64,000 nucleotides of DNA from Polyangiaceae bacterium (GTDB taxonomy: Bacteria > Myxococcota_A > Polyangia > Polyangiales > Polyangiaceae): NCBI GenBank assembly GCA_015075635.1, contig JABTUA010000003.1, positions 1-64,000 on the forward strand. The letters are read 5' to 3'. The position numbers and the translations under genes are program-made. Position 1 is the stretch's first letter. Each line of letters begins with the position of its first letter. Shown piece by piece: positions 1 to 9,170 of this stretch. The notes under the pieces are model-generated. The model was given only the letters and a program-made list of their open reading frames with translations. It was not told where the DNA came from and searched no databases.

Positions 1-1
1 C

Positions 2-3000
2 ACGCTGCGTCGTGGGCTCAGCTGTCCCGAGTGCGCGCGACCGCTCGAGCCGCCGCGGCCCGGGCTGTTCTCTTACGAATCCCCCATCGGCGCCTGCGCG
101 GAGTGCCGCGGCTTCGGCCGCACCATCGGCATCGATCTGGGTAAGGTGATCCCCGATCCGCGCCGCACGCTGAAGCAGCGCGCGGTCCGCCCCTGGGCCG
201 GCAAGTCCACCACCTGGGAACGCTCCGAGCTCGCGAAGCTGTGCCGGCGCCACGGCATTCCCCTGGACGTGCCCTGGGGTGAGCTCGCCGCCGAGCAACG
301 CCAGCTCGTCATCGGGGGCGATGGTAGCTGGGACGACGGGTACTTTCCCGGCGTGCTCGGCTGGTTCCGCTGGCTCGAGACGCGCACCTACAAGATGCAC
401 GTGCGCGTGCTGCTCTCGCGCTACCGCTCCTACGACGTGTGCCTTCGCTGCAACGGGCGGCGCCTGAGCGACACGGCGCTCGCCTACCAGGTGGGTGGGC
501 GCGACATCGCGGAGCTCCACGCCATGGAGATCCGGAAGGCGCGACAGATCCTGGCGGAGCTCGAGACGCACACCGGGCAAGGCGAGCTCGCGCGGCGCGA
601 GCTCGAGAGCCGGCTGGCGTACCTGGAGCGCGTGGGGCTCGGCTACCTGACCCTCGATCGCCAGGCGCGCACCCTGTCCGGCGGCGAAGCCCAGCGCGTC
701 ACGCTGACCGCAGCGCTCGGCACATCGCTCCACAACGCGTTGTTCGTGCTCGACGAGCCCACCGTGGGCCTGCACCCGAGCGACGTCGAGAGCCTGACCA
801 GCATCTTCAGCGAGCTGGCGCTGCGGCACAACACGGTGCTGGTGGTCGAGCACGATCCGGCGCTGATCCGCGCGGCCGATCGCGTGGTCGAGCTGGGCCC
901 CGGTGCCGGTAGCGACGGAGGACGCATCGTCGCCGACGGCCCGCCCGAGCGCGTGGTGGAGCTCGGGGGTGCCACGCGCCGAGCCGTGCTGCCCGAGCCC
1001 CGCCCCGCGCGGCCCGCGCGCGCGCCGCGCGGAGCGCTGAAGGTGTCTGGCGCGAGCGCGAACAACCTGAAGGACGTCGAGGTCGAGCTGCCGCTCGGCG
1101 TGTTGGTCGCGATCACCGGAGTCAGCGGCTCCGGCAAGAGCACGCTGGCGGTGGACGTGGTTTACCGGACGCTGGCGCGCCACTTCGGCGCGCTCGACGT
1201 CGAGGCCCCGGGCGCCCACACCGGCATCGAGGGAGTCGAGCTCTTGAAGAGCGTGGCGCTGGTCGATCAAGCGCCGCTCGGTCGCACCTCGCGCGGCAAC
1301 GCGGCGACCTACACCAAGGCCTGGGACGTGGTGCGAGCTCTGTTCGCCAAGGAGCCCGAGGCGCGCGCGCGGCAGCTCTCGGCGGCCCACTTTTCGTTCA
1401 ACGTCCAGGGCGGTCGCTGCGACGCTTGTGCCGGGGAGGGCTTCGAGACCGTCGAGATGCAGTTCTTGGCGGACGTGCGCCTGGTGTGCCCCGTGTGCCG
1501 AGGCCGGCGCTTCAAGGAGGAGGTGCTGGCGGTGCGCCAGCGCGGCAAGAGCATCGCGGAGGTGCTGGAGCTGACGGTGAGCGAGGCGCTCGAGCACTTC
1601 CCCGACGTGGCCATCAAGCGCGCGCTCGGACCCGTCGCGCGCCTGGGCCTGGGCTACCTGCGGCTCGGGCAACCGCTCTCGACGCTGTCGGGGGGCGAGG
1701 CCCAGCGGCTCAAGCTGGCGCGCGTGCTCGCCGACGATCACCGCGGCGCGCTCTTGATCTTGGACGAGCCGAGCGCAGGGCTGCACGCCGACGAGGTGCG
1801 TGCGGTGCTCGGCGCGCTGGACGTGATCCTCGAGGGCGGCGGCAGCGTCTTCGTGGTGGAGCACGACCTGGACGTGATCGGTGCCGCGGACTTCGTCGTC
1901 GATCTGGGGCCCGGCGCCGGCGCCGATGGCGGGGAGATCGTTGCCACGGGCACGCCGGCCGAGCTCCGAAGGCTGGGCACGCGCACGGCGCTGGCGCTCG
2001 CGGCCCACGGCCGACCGCTCTCTCCCTCGCGCCGCGCTCTCCAGCCGGCCGCGGAGCGCGCGCTCTCGGTCGAGCGTGCGCGCGAGCACAACCTCCGCGA
2101 CGTGAGCGTGAGCATTCCCCACGGCGCGCTCAGCGTGGTGACCGGCCCCAGCGGCTCCGGCAAGAGCACGCTGGCGTTCGACGTGATCTTCGCCGAGGGC
2201 CAGCGTCGCTTCCTGGAGACGCTCACGCCTTACGCGCGGCAGTTCCTGCCCACCATGCCCAGGCCCGACGTGGACCGGGTGACGGGCGTGCCGCCGTCCA
2301 TCGCCCTCGAGCAACGCACCCAACGCGCCGGCGCGCTCTCCACCGTCGCCACGGTGACGGAGGTCGCCCACTACCTGCGTTTGCTCTTCGCCAAGCTCGG
2401 CGTCCCGCACTGCCCGGAGCACGACGAGCCCATCGCCGGCACCAGCGCGGACGCGGTGTACGCCCTCGTGCGGGCCGAGAAGGCCGGCTTCGAGCTCTGT
2501 GCGCCGGTGGTGCGCGCCCGCAAGGGCCTGTACCTGGACGTGTTCACCGCCGCGGCGCGCGCCGGCATCGAGCGGGCCCACTGTGACGGGGAGCTCGTCT
2601 CCACCGAGGAGCCCCCGCGGCTGAAGAAGACTCGCGAGCACACCATCGACCTGATCATGGGAAGCGTGGACAAGCCCCGCGCGCTCTCGCGCGAGCTGTT
2701 CGAGCGCACGCTCGGCTGGGGTGGGGGTGCCGTGAAGCTCCGACACGCTGACGGCAGCGAGCGACTGCTCTCGACCAAGAGCGCCTGCCCGCGCTGTGGG
2801 CTCGCGGTGCCGGAGCTCGATCCGCGCTGGTTCTCGTTCAACACCGCGCAGGGGCGCTGCGCGACGTGCGAGGGGTCCGGCTCGATCGAACGACCGGCGC
2901 CGCGGCGCCGGGGCAAGAGGCCGCCGCCGCCGCCCAGCTTCGAGGTTTGCCAGGACTGCGGCGGTTCCCGCCTGTCGCCCATGCCGCGGGCGGTGCGCGT

Positions 3001-4612
3001 GAACGACCAGCGCTATCACGAGGTGGTTCGGCGCTCGGTCGCCCAGGCGCTGGGCCTGGTGAAGGGCTGGCGCTTCTCGGGCGACGCCCGGAAGATCGCG
3101 ACGCCGGTGATGACCGAGCTGGTCCGTCGGCTCGAGTTCTTGGTCGAGGTCGGCCTCGACTACCTCTCGCTGGATCGCTCGGCAGCCACGTTGTCCGGCG
3201 GCGAGATGCAGCGCCTGCGCCTGGCGGCGCAGCTCGGCGCCGGGCTGACGGGGGCGCTCTACGTGCTCGACGAGCCGACCATCGGCCTGCACCCTCGCGA
3301 CACGCGGCGCCTGCTCGACAACCTGAAGAACCTGGTGAGCATCGGCTCCACGGTGGTCGTGGTCGAGCACGATGCGGACACGATCCGCGCCGCGGACTAC
3401 CTGGTCGATCTCGGCCCCGGCGGCGGCGCTCGTGGCGGCAGGGTCATGGCCGCAGGACCTCCGCGGGAGGTGCTCGAGAACCGGGACTCTCCCACCGCTC
3501 GCGTCCTCCGGGCCCCCGCGGAGGTTCGCCAGGGCCTCGGAGTGGGCCGCGCAGTGCCCTACCTCGAGCTCCTGGGCGCGTGCGAGAACAACCTGAAGGA
3601 CGTCGACCTCCGCGTGCCGCACGGGCGGCTGTGCGTGGTGGCGGGCGTCAGCGGCTCCGGCAAGAGCACGCTCGTGCGCAAGGTGCTGCTCCCCGCGCTG
3701 CGGAGCGCGCTCGGCCTGAGCAGTGAGCCGGCGGGTGCGCACTCGAAGCTCACCGGGCTCGGATCGTTGGCGCGGGCCGTGGCGGTCGATCAGTCGCCAA
3801 TCGGGCGCACGCCCCGCTCGGTCCCCGCGACGTTCCTCGGCATCTGGGACGAGCTCCGGCGCATCTACGCCCGCACACCCGACGCGCAGGTCGCCGGTTT
3901 CTCGGCCTCGCGCTTCTCGTTCAACACGCCCAACGGCGGGCGCTGCCCGACCTGCGAAGGGCAGGGCGTGATCAGCCACGAGATGAGCTTCTTGCCCGAC
4001 GTGGTCACCCCGTGCCCCGCCTGTGGCGGCAAGCGCTTCGAGCCGCGCACCCTCGACGTGACCTACCAGGGGCTCAGCATCGGCGACGTGCTCGACCTCA
4101 CCGCCGAAGAGGCCGCGCTGGTGTTCGAGCACCATCCGAGCATCGCCCAGCCGCTCCGCACGCTCACGGATCTGGGCGCCGGCTACGTTCACCTGGGACA
4201 AGGCTCGCACACGCTGTCCGGTGGCGAGGCGCAACGCTTGAAGCTCTCGGCCGAGCTCACCGCCAGCGTCCGCCACCTGCCCACCCTCTACGTGCTCGAC
4301 GAGCCCACTACCGGCCTGCACCTGGCCGACGTCTCGAAGCTCGTCGCGGTGCTCAGCCGCCTGGTCGAGCGGGGGGACACGCTGGTGGTCATCGAGCACC
4401 ACCCGCTGGTCATCGCCGGGGCGGACTGGGTGGTCGAGCTCGGCCCGGACGGGGGCGAGCGTGGTGGGCGGGTCGTCGCCGAGGGCCCCCCCGCGAAGAT
4501 TGCCGGCAGGAAGACTCCCACCGGATCCGTGCTGCGGGAGGTCTTCGGGGCTCCTGCGGCGCCGGGTAAGCAGAACGACAGTGCTGCGGAGCGCACCGCG
4601 AACCCGCTATGA
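2..4612 (+). CDS. uvrA: UvrA-like excinuclease ABC subunit A, tandem-duplicated form (5' end outside window)
   Basis: Open from the window edge, so the N-terminus is missing. UvrA is the DNA-damage-sensing ATPase of nucleotide excision repair. Four ABC half-sites can be followed, numbering residues from base 2. The tail of a first NBD has LSGG near residue 226 and LDEPTVGLHP. Walker A GVSGSGKST recurs near 372, GPSGSGKST near 715 and GVSGSGKST near 1215, each followed by LSGGE(A/M)QR and LDEP(S/T)xGLH. CxxC zinc modules lie between, e.g. CDACAGEGFE and CPTCEGQG. A normal UvrA (about 950 residues) has two NBDs, so this is two UvrA units in one chain of over 1,530 residues. Such long UvrA-like proteins occur in other bacteria; whether this one replaces or supplements a normal UvrA cannot be seen here. 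Family assignment is secure, exact role less so. Confidence 0.93.
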   Translation, partial: TLRRGLSCPECARPLEPPRPGLFSYESPIGACAECRGFGRTIGIDLGKVIPDPRRTLKQRAVRPWAGKSTTWERSELAKLCRRHGIPLDVPWGELAAEQRQLVIGGDGSWDDGYFPGVLGWFRWLETRTYKMHVRVLLSRYRSYDVCLRCNGRRLSDTALAYQVGGRDIAELHAMEIRKARQILAELETHTGQGELARRELESRLAYLERVGLGYLTLDRQARTLSGGEAQRVTLTAALGTSLHNALFVLDEPTVGLHPSDVESLTSIFSELALRHNTVLVVEHDPALIRAADRVVELGPGAGSDGGRIVADGPPERVVELGGATRRAVLPEPRPARPARAPRGALKVSGASANNLKDVEVELPLGVLVAITGVSGSGKSTLAVDVVYRTLARHFGALDVEAPGAHTGIEGVELLKSVALVDQAPLGRTSRGNAATYTKAWDVVRALFAKEPEARARQLSAAHFSFNVQGGRCDACAGEGFETVEMQFLADVRLVCPVCRGRRFKEEVLAVRQRGKSIAEVLELTVSEALEHFPDVAIKRALGPVARLGLGYLRLGQPLSTLSGGEAQRLKLARVLADDHRGALLILDEPSAGLHADEVRAVLGALDVILEGGGSVFVVEHDLDVIGAADFVVDLGPGAGADGGEIVATGTPAELRRLGTRTALALAAHGRPLSPSRRALQPAAERALSVERAREHNLRDVSVSIPHGALSVVTGPSGSGKSTLAFDVIFAEGQRRFLETLTPYARQFLPTMPRPDVDRVTGVPPSIALEQRTQRAGALSTVATVTEVAHYLRLLFAKLGVPHCPEHDEPIAGTSADAVYALVRAEKAGFELCAPVVRARKGLYLDVFTAAARAGIERAHCDGELVSTEEPPRLKKTREHTIDLIMGSVDKPRALSRELFERTLGWGGGAVKLRHADGSERLLSTKSACPRCGLAVPELDPRWFSFNTAQGRCATCEGSGSIERPAPRRRGKRPPPPPSFEVCQDCGGSRLSPMPRAVRVNDQRYHEVVRRSVAQALGLVKGWRFSGDARKIATPVMTELVRRLEFLVEVGLDYLSLDRSAATLSGGEMQRLRLAAQLGAGLTGALYVLDEPTIGLHPRDTRRLLDNLKNLVSIGSTVVVVEHDADTIRAADYLVDLGPGGGARGGRVMAAGPPREVLENRDSPTARVLRAPAEVRQGLGVGRAVPYLELLGACENNLKDVDLRVPHGRLCVVAGVSGSGKSTLVRKVLLPALRSALGLSSEPAGAHSKLTGLGSLARAVAVDQSPIGRTPRSVPATFLGIWDELRRIYARTPDAQVAGFSASRFSFNTPNGGRCPTCEGQGVISHEMSFLPDVVTPCPACGGKRFEPRTLDVTYQGLSIGDVLDLTAEEAALVFEHHPSIAQPLRTLTDLGAGYVHLGQGSHTLSGGEAQRLKLSAELTASVRHLPTLYVLDEPTTGLHLADVSKLVAVLSRLVERGDTLVVIEHHPLVIAGADWVVELGPDGGERGGRVVAEGPPAKIAGRKTPTGSVLREVFGAPAAPGKQNDSAAERTANPL

Positions 4613-4619
4613 TCGGCGC

Positions 4620-5423
4620 ATGCGCCATCGGGGATCGCTGCTCTGCTTGCTCACCTGCATGACGGTCGCACCGCCACTGGCGGCTCAGGCTGGGAAGGAC
4701 GAGAAGAAGGAAGACGACATCGTCATCGACAACCGTCCGCGCTCCAAGCAGCGGGAGATCAAAGAGGGGCAGACCGAGACCACGGAGTTCGAGAGCGACA
4801 CACCGTTCGGCGGCGCGGCGCCGGATCCGCGAGTGCTCCGCGAAGAACGCTGGAAGCCGGGCGTCGGCTGGGGGTTCCGGCTGGGCTTCGCCTTCCCCAT
4901 GGGCGACTACTCCGGGAACGCCAAGCTCTCGCAGGTGGCGGATGGCCTGATCTTCCTGGGCGGGGAGGTGGGCTACTGGTTCCTCCCGCAGCTCTTCACC
5001 GGCGTCGCGCTGAGCGGCGGCTACATGCTGCCGGACTGCGGCGACGACGCCAGCTGCATGGCCTGGCAGCTGCGCGGGGGCCCGCTGGTCTTGTGGAGGG
5101 TCGCGCCGTTCTCCAACCTGACGCCGTTCTTCGGCGTCGGTGCCGGCTACGAGTGGATCACCTTCAACGCCTCGACCGACACGATCTCGGCGAACACGTC
5201 CGCGCACGGCTTCGAATACGTGAACCTTCAGGCGGGCCTGGACGTCAGGTCGCGCAGCGAGATCTACGGCGTCTTCGTCAGCTGGTCCCTCGGCAAGTAC
5301 ACGAAGTACAGCAGCAGCGTCGAGAGCGATCTGCCCGGGTTCAGCAAGGAGGAATCCGGGAGCATCGAAGATCCACAGACCCACAGCTGGCTGGGCATCG
5401 GCGTGCGCGGCACGTTCGAGTGA
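4620..5423 (+). CDS. Putative outer-membrane beta-barrel protein
   Basis: 267 residues from the ATG 7 bp after the uvrA-like stop. The start is chosen because it opens directly into a signal peptide (MRHRGSLLCLLTCMTV, cleavage probably after AAQA); the frame runs further upstream but only inside the uvrA-like gene. A charged linker (about residues 25-75) is followed by alternating aromatic/Gly strands such as GWGFRLGFAFPMGDYSG, GGEVGYWF and FFGVGAGYEWITF. It ends in GIGVRGTFE, typical of 8-stranded OmpA/OprF-like barrels. Two Cys (LPDCGDDASC) may form a loop disulfide. Function unknown; it may be co-transcribed with the uvrA-like gene. Confidence 0.75.
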   Translation: MRHRGSLLCLLTCMTVAPPLAAQAGKDEKKEDDIVIDNRPRSKQREIKEGQTETTEFESDTPFGGAAPDPRVLREERWKPGVGWGFRLGFAFPMGDYSGNAKLSQVADGLIFLGGEVGYWFLPQLFTGVALSGGYMLPDCGDDASCMAWQLRGGPLVLWRVAPFSNLTPFFGVGAGYEWITFNASTDTISANTSAHGFEYVNLQAGLDVRSRSEIYGVFVSWSLGKYTKYSSSVESDLPGFSKEESGSIEDPQTHSWLGIGVRGTFE

Positions 5424-5436
5424 GCTGCTCTCCCTA

Positions 5437-6264
5437 CTACTTCGCGCCGCCCGGGAGCTTCAGCCGGCCGCCGCCGGTCTTTGCAGGCGGCGGTGGCGGC
5501 GGCAGCTCCGGCTGAGTGGGCTGCGTCGGAGGCGGTGGAGTGGTCGGCGCGGTCGGCGGCGGCGGCAAGGTGCTCGGGCTCGTCGTGGGCTTCGGCTTGG
5601 CGGTGCTCGCGGGCTTGGTCGTGCTCACCGGCGGAGGCGGCTCCGCGGGCGGCGGAGCCGGGGCCGCGGCCGGCTCCGGAGGCGGCGTGCCTTGCGGCTG
5701 AATCACCACCGGGCCGCCACCCGTGGGCACCGACAGCGTCTGCGTGGGTTCGTCGTCCTTGCCACGCATGACGACGACCAGGGCGATCACGCCGCCGATC
5801 ACCGCGAGCAGGCCGAGCAGTCCGCCGACGAGGAGCCCGGTGCTCGAGCCGCCGCCGCGCGCTGGCGGCGGCGCGTAATAGGGCGCTGCGACGCGAACCG
5901 GCGGGGGCGCAGGCGAGACCGCCGGCGCGAACGGAGTCGGCGCGACCTGCGGGAAGGCGCCCGGTGCGGCGGGCGCGTCGAAGATCGGCGGCTCACCCGG
6001 TTGCGTCTTGCCAGCCTTCTCCCAGGGCGCGGCGTTTGCCGGCGGGCCGGGCACGGGCTCGTCCACGACGGTCGCCGCGACCTTCTTCGGCGGAGCAGCC
6101 TCTGTCGCCTCGGGCGCCGTCTCCGGCGCGATCGGAGCGTCGGCGCGCGGAGCGTCGGGCGCCGTCTCCGGCGGAGCGTCGGCGGCGTTCTTCTCCGTGT
6201 CCGGCGCCGTCGTCGGGTCGGACATCTCCTGTGTTCGTTTGGGCGCCGTGGGTTCGTCGCTCAT
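5437..6264 (-). CDS. Pro/Ala-rich single-pass membrane protein
   Basis: 275 residues, start ATG MSDEPTAPKR. About 130 acidic, Ala/Pro-rich residues lead to one transmembrane segment (GLLVGGLLGLLAVIGGVIAL, about residues 148-170), the stop-transfer MRGKDDE, and a long Pro-rich tail (PPPTAPTTPPPPTQ) ending GGRLKLPGGAK. There is no signal peptide, so the N-terminal half is probably cytoplasmic. The layout (variable region, GGLLGLL-type TM, xKDD, Pro-rich tail) resembles the C-terminal part of the Ser/Thr kinase at 16938-18590, as if it were a kinase tail without its kinase. Divergent from the glycosyltransferase across 66 bp. No specific function can be assigned. Confidence 0.7.
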   Translation of the reverse strand: MSDEPTAPKRTQEMSDPTTAPDTEKNAADAPPETAPDAPRADAPIAPETAPEATEAAPPKKVAATVVDEPVPGPPANAAPWEKAGKTQPGEPPIFDAPAAPGAFPQVAPTPFAPAVSPAPPPVRVAAPYYAPPPARGGGSSTGLLVGGLLGLLAVIGGVIALVVVMRGKDDEPTQTLSVPTGGGPVVIQPQGTPPPEPAAAPAPPPAEPPPPVSTTKPASTAKPKPTTSPSTLPPPPTAPTTPPPPTQPTQPELPPPPPPAKTGGGRLKLPGGAK

Positions 6265-6330
6265 CTGGGGCAGGCTCCGCGCCCTTCTTGGTACCGAATT
6301 CCGACCGGACGTGCAAACCTCGCCAGCGTC

Positions 6331-7464
6331 GTGCTGCGCGTCGTCGTCGATGCTCGGAGCATTTCCGGCAAGAAGAGCGGCGTCGGCAACGGCCTGGAGG
6401 CGCTGCTCCGGCACATGCTGCCGCTGGCCGAAGGCTTCCGCTTCCTGCTGCTCCGCCACCCGGATGCCGAGCAGCCCTTGCTGCGGGACGAACGCGTCGA
6501 GGAGCTCACCTTCCCGGGTGAGACGAAGAGCGCGGCGACGGTATTCGGTCTGGGCTTCGCCCACCGCTTCGGCGACTGGGACCTGTTTCACTCGCCGGGT
6601 GACATCGTGCCCCTCGGCCTCGGCTGCCCCTGGGTGGTGACGACCCACGATCTGATGTGGGTCGAGGCGCCGGAGCTGGCGTCAGCGTTCGCCCCGGTGC
6701 GCCTCGGCTACGGGCTCTGGTACCGCGCCACGTTCGGGCGCGCCATCCGCGGCGCGCGCCGGGTCATCGCGATCTCGGAGACCACCGCGCGCGCCATCGC
6801 GCGGATCTACCCGAGCGAGGCCGAGAAGGTCCGTGTCGTGCGCCACGGCTTCGATGCGTCGCGCCACGACGCGCGCCTCGCAGGCCCGCGCTCGCTGCTC
6901 GAGCCGTGGCTGCCGCGCGGGGTGCGCTACTCGCTGATCGTGGGGCAAGGCTCGCCCTACAAGAACCACGTGCGGATGGTCCGCGCCTTCGTCGAGGCCA
7001 TGGGCTCCCGCAGCGATCACAGGCTGGTGTTGGTGCGGCGCTTCGCCCGCGTGGATCCGGAGATGGACCGCCTGCTCGCCCGCCCCGACGTTCGCGCGCT
7101 GGTCGTGCCTTTGCCCCACGTGACCGACGAGATCCTCTTTGCGCTGTACGCGCACGCACACATGCTCCTGTTCGCGTCGCTCTACGAGGGCTTCGGGCTG
7201 CCCGCGCTCGAGGCCATGGGCTTCGGCCTACCCGTCCTGGCCTCCACGACGGACGCGCTCCTGGAAGTGACGGGTGACGCCGCGCTGCACGCCGATCCGT
7301 GGGACCACGCCGACCTGGTCGCGAAGATCCGCGCGCTGGACGCGGACGTGGAGCTCCGCGGGCGGCTCTGCGAGGCTGGCAAGCGTCGTGCGCAGAGCTT
7401 CTCCTGGGAGCTCGCCGCGCGTAAGACGCTCGAAGTGTATCGGGAGGCAGTGGAGGCAAGATGA
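6331..7464 (+). CDS. Glycosyltransferase family 4 (GT-B fold)
   Basis: 377 residues from GTG at 6331, where the first Rossmann strand begins (VLRVVVDARSISGKKSGVGN). The frame is open much further upstream, but that stretch is antisense to the membrane-protein gene and non-natural in composition. The C-terminal domain carries the GT4 signature EGFGLPALEAMGFGLPVLAS (EX7E motif), the VVRHGFD strand-turn and VGQGSPYKNH at the donor-domain start. Expected to transfer a sugar from an NDP- or lipid-linked donor to a surface glycan; substrate unknown. The stop overlaps the next start by 4 bp, so the two are translationally coupled. Confidence 0.9.
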   Translation: MLRVVVDARSISGKKSGVGNGLEALLRHMLPLAEGFRFLLLRHPDAEQPLLRDERVEELTFPGETKSAATVFGLGFAHRFGDWDLFHSPGDIVPLGLGCPWVVTTHDLMWVEAPELASAFAPVRLGYGLWYRATFGRAIRGARRVIAISETTARAIARIYPSEAEKVRVVRHGFDASRHDARLAGPRSLLEPWLPRGVRYSLIVGQGSPYKNHVRMVRAFVEAMGSRSDHRLVLVRRFARVDPEMDRLLARPDVRALVVPLPHVTDEILFALYAHAHMLLFASLYEGFGLPALEAMGFGLPVLASTTDALLEVTGDAALHADPWDHADLVAKIRALDADVELRGRLCEAGKRRAQSFSWELAARKTLEVYREAVEAR

Positions 7465-8153
7465 CCGCATTCATCGCCGGCGCGACCGGCTACACCGGAC
7501 GGGAGCTGGTTCGCGTGCTCCGCGAGGGCGGGCGGACGGTCGTCGCCCACGTTCGCCCCGACTCGCCCCGCCTCGACGAGTGGCGGGCTCGCTTCGAGGC
7601 GCTGGGCGCGGTCGTGGACGCGACCCCATGGGAAGCAGCGCCGCTCCGCGACGCCTTGGTCCGGCACGCGCCCTCCGTGGTCTACGCCTTGCTCGGCACC
7701 ACGCGCGCGCGCGCCCGCGCCTCGGGCGGACACGACGACTACGAGCACGTGGACTACGGGCTCACCGCCTTGCTCCTGCGCGCGGCGGTGGCGAGCGGGC
7801 TGCGCCCGCGCTTCGTCTACCTGTCGGCGTTGGGCGCCACGCCGACCAGCAAGAACCGCTACCTCGCGGTGCGCGCGCGCCTCGAGCGGGAGATCGGCGA
7901 GAGCGGCCTGCCCTACAGCTTCGTGCGCCCGGCGTTCATCACCGGGCCCGACCGCGACGACGGGCGCCTCGGAGAGCGCGTCATGGCCGGCACCTTGGAC
8001 GCGGCGCTGGCGCTCGCGGGCGCTCTGGGCGGGAAGGACCTCGCCGCTCGCTACCGCTCCACCACCGCCACGACGCTCGCGGCTGCGCTCGCGCGAGTCG
8101 GCTACGACCCCGCCTTCGAGAACCGCTCCGCGCAGGGCGACGCGCTGAGATAG
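7461..8153 (+). CDS. NmrA-like/atypical SDR NAD(P)-binding protein
   Basis: 230 residues. ATGA overlap with the glycosyltransferase and a GGAGG-type ribosome site just upstream fix the start. The N-terminus has the Rossmann motif AGATGYTGRELVRVL (GxxGxxG), followed by a segment like those of atypical SDRs. VYLSALGATPTSKNRYLAVR resembles the YLSxxGA...K region, and SFVRPAFITGP the conserved RP.xxxGP turn of NmrA/HSCARG proteins. Likely a nucleotide-sugar or sterol-like oxidoreductase or a redox-sensing NAD(P)-binding protein. Coupling to the GT suggests a role in glycan tailoring, but this is inference. Confidence 0.8.
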   Translation: MTAFIAGATGYTGRELVRVLREGGRTVVAHVRPDSPRLDEWRARFEALGAVVDATPWEAAPLRDALVRHAPSVVYALLGTTRARARASGGHDDYEHVDYGLTALLLRAAVASGLRPRFVYLSALGATPTSKNRYLAVRARLEREIGESGLPYSFVRPAFITGPDRDDGRLGERVMAGTLDAALALAGALGGKDLAARYRSTTATTLAAALARVGYDPAFENRSAQGDALR

Positions 8154-8198
8154 TCAAAACTTTCCGAGCGCGCGCGACGTGTGGTTGCGGAGAGCCGC

Positions 8199-8213
8199 GT
8201 CGGATTGATTATG
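8199..8213 (+). promoter_or_regulatory. Candidate upstream element shared with 9978-9992
   Basis: GTCGGATTGATTATG here and GTCGAATTGACTACG at 9978-9992 match at 12 of 15 positions. Both lie upstream of sigma54-type motifs (66 and 36 bp before the -24 GG). This could be an enhancer-binding-protein site, but with two copies the evidence is thin. Confidence 0.3.
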
Positions 8214-8263
8214 CCCGCGAGGCCGGTTCGGGCGCGGCGCGGGGTTCTCGAGTGCCCGGGGGG

Positions 8264-8279
8264 TGGCACGACGGTTGCT
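8264..8279 (+). promoter_or_regulatory. Sigma54-type promoter for the methyltransferase gene
   Basis: TGGCACG-N4-TTGCT with GG at 8265-8266 and GC at 8277-8278, the exact GG-N10-GC geometry of RpoN promoters. Counting 12 nt from the -12 C puts +1 at about 8290, one base before the ATG at 8291, so the transcript would be essentially leaderless. Confidence 0.8.
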
Positions 8280-8290
8280 GATGGCTCGGC

Positions 8291-9055
8291 ATGATCGACG
8301 AGCCTTCGCGCTATCAGACTTTCTGGCGCGTGCAGCACCATCGGACGGACAACGACGTCGTGCTCGCGCGCGTGCCCACCTGGCTCGCCGAGACCGTGCA
8401 GGGGCTCTTTCGCACCGCGATGTTGAGTCGGATCACGGCGCACCTCGGCGGTCGCGAGCTCGCTCACGCGCTGGATCTGGGCTGCGGCGTGGGAGACTGG
8501 ACGCTCGGCTACCTCGGCTTCGCTCGGCGCGTGACCGGGGTGGACATCAACGAGAACTTCCTGGGCGTGGCTCGGCGTCGCGCGGCGGCGCTCGGGGTCG
8601 ATGCGCGAGCGAGCTTCGAGGCGGCTGCGCTGGAGGCGTTTCCCGTCGCCTCGGACATCGACTTCGTCGGTTTGGGTGCGTGCCTGATGTACGTCCCCGA
8701 CGTCCGGGTGAATCGCCTGCTCGCGAAGGTAGCGGGTGGGATGCAGAACGGCGGCTTCGTCTACGTCCGGTCGACGGTCATGGCACCGCTTCGGCGCCGC
8801 CAGACCACGGCCTTCGGCGTCTACCGCTGCAAGGAAGAGTACGAGACCTTGTTCCGCTGCAACGGCTTCTCCGTGCTCGACTGCGCCTATAGCAGCGGCG
8901 TGGTCGCCGACTTCGTCGGGGCGGGGATCTCGCACTCGGGTGCACGGAGACTCGCCACGCGCTCGCTCGACGCCGTGGCGCGGCTCGGCCGAGCCGCCAA
9001 GAACCACACCGAGTACTACAACTGGCTGCTCTGCCGATCGCCCGGCGGCGAGTGA
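8291..9055 (+). CDS. Class I SAM-dependent methyltransferase
   Basis: 254 residues. Motif I is LDLGCGVGDWTLGYLG (about residues 60-75), with the acidic SAM-ribose residue in VTGVDINENF and a motif-IV-like DFVGLGACLMYVPD. The class I fold is clear; substrate unknown. Next to CDP-alcohol phosphotransferase, aminotransferase and nucleotidyltransferase genes, head-group or small-molecule methylation is plausible. No ribosome-binding site precedes ATG 8291 and the sigma54-type motif places +1 about one base before it. An alternative GTG in frame at 8330 would shorten the protein by 13 residues without touching the fold. Confidence 0.88.
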   Translation: MIDEPSRYQTFWRVQHHRTDNDVVLARVPTWLAETVQGLFRTAMLSRITAHLGGRELAHALDLGCGVGDWTLGYLGFARRVTGVDINENFLGVARRRAAALGVDARASFEAAALEAFPVASDIDFVGLGACLMYVPDVRVNRLLAKVAGGMQNGGFVYVRSTVMAPLRRRQTTAFGVYRCKEEYETLFRCNGFSVLDCAYSSGVVADFVGAGISHSGARRLATRSLDAVARLGRAAKNHTEYYNWLLCRSPGGE

Positions 9056-9072
9056 GGCCCGTGCCACACCGA

Positions 9073-9089
9073 TAGTGGTTAATCCACTA
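9073..9089. promoter_or_regulatory. Inverted repeat TAGTGG-N5-CCACTA
   Basis: A 6-bp perfect inverted repeat with loop TTAAT, 67 bp upstream of the next sigma54 -24 element. It has no U-tract, so an activator-binding site is more likely than a terminator. It could also act as a weak hairpin after the methyltransferase gene. Confidence 0.4.
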
Positions 9090-9139
9090 CAGCGGGCCGG
9101 CGGGACACGCTTCGGCGGCCGAAACTGGCGAATTTGCAC

Positions 9140-9154
9140 GGCACGTCGGTTGCA
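9140..9154 (+). promoter_or_regulatory. Sigma54-type promoter for the Pro-rich lipoprotein gene
   Basis: GGCACG-N4-TTGCA, GG at 9140-9141 and GC at 9152-9153 (10 bp between). Predicted +1 about 9165, six bases before ATG 9171. Confidence 0.75.
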
Positions 9155-9170
9155 GTGCGTGGGGACGGTC

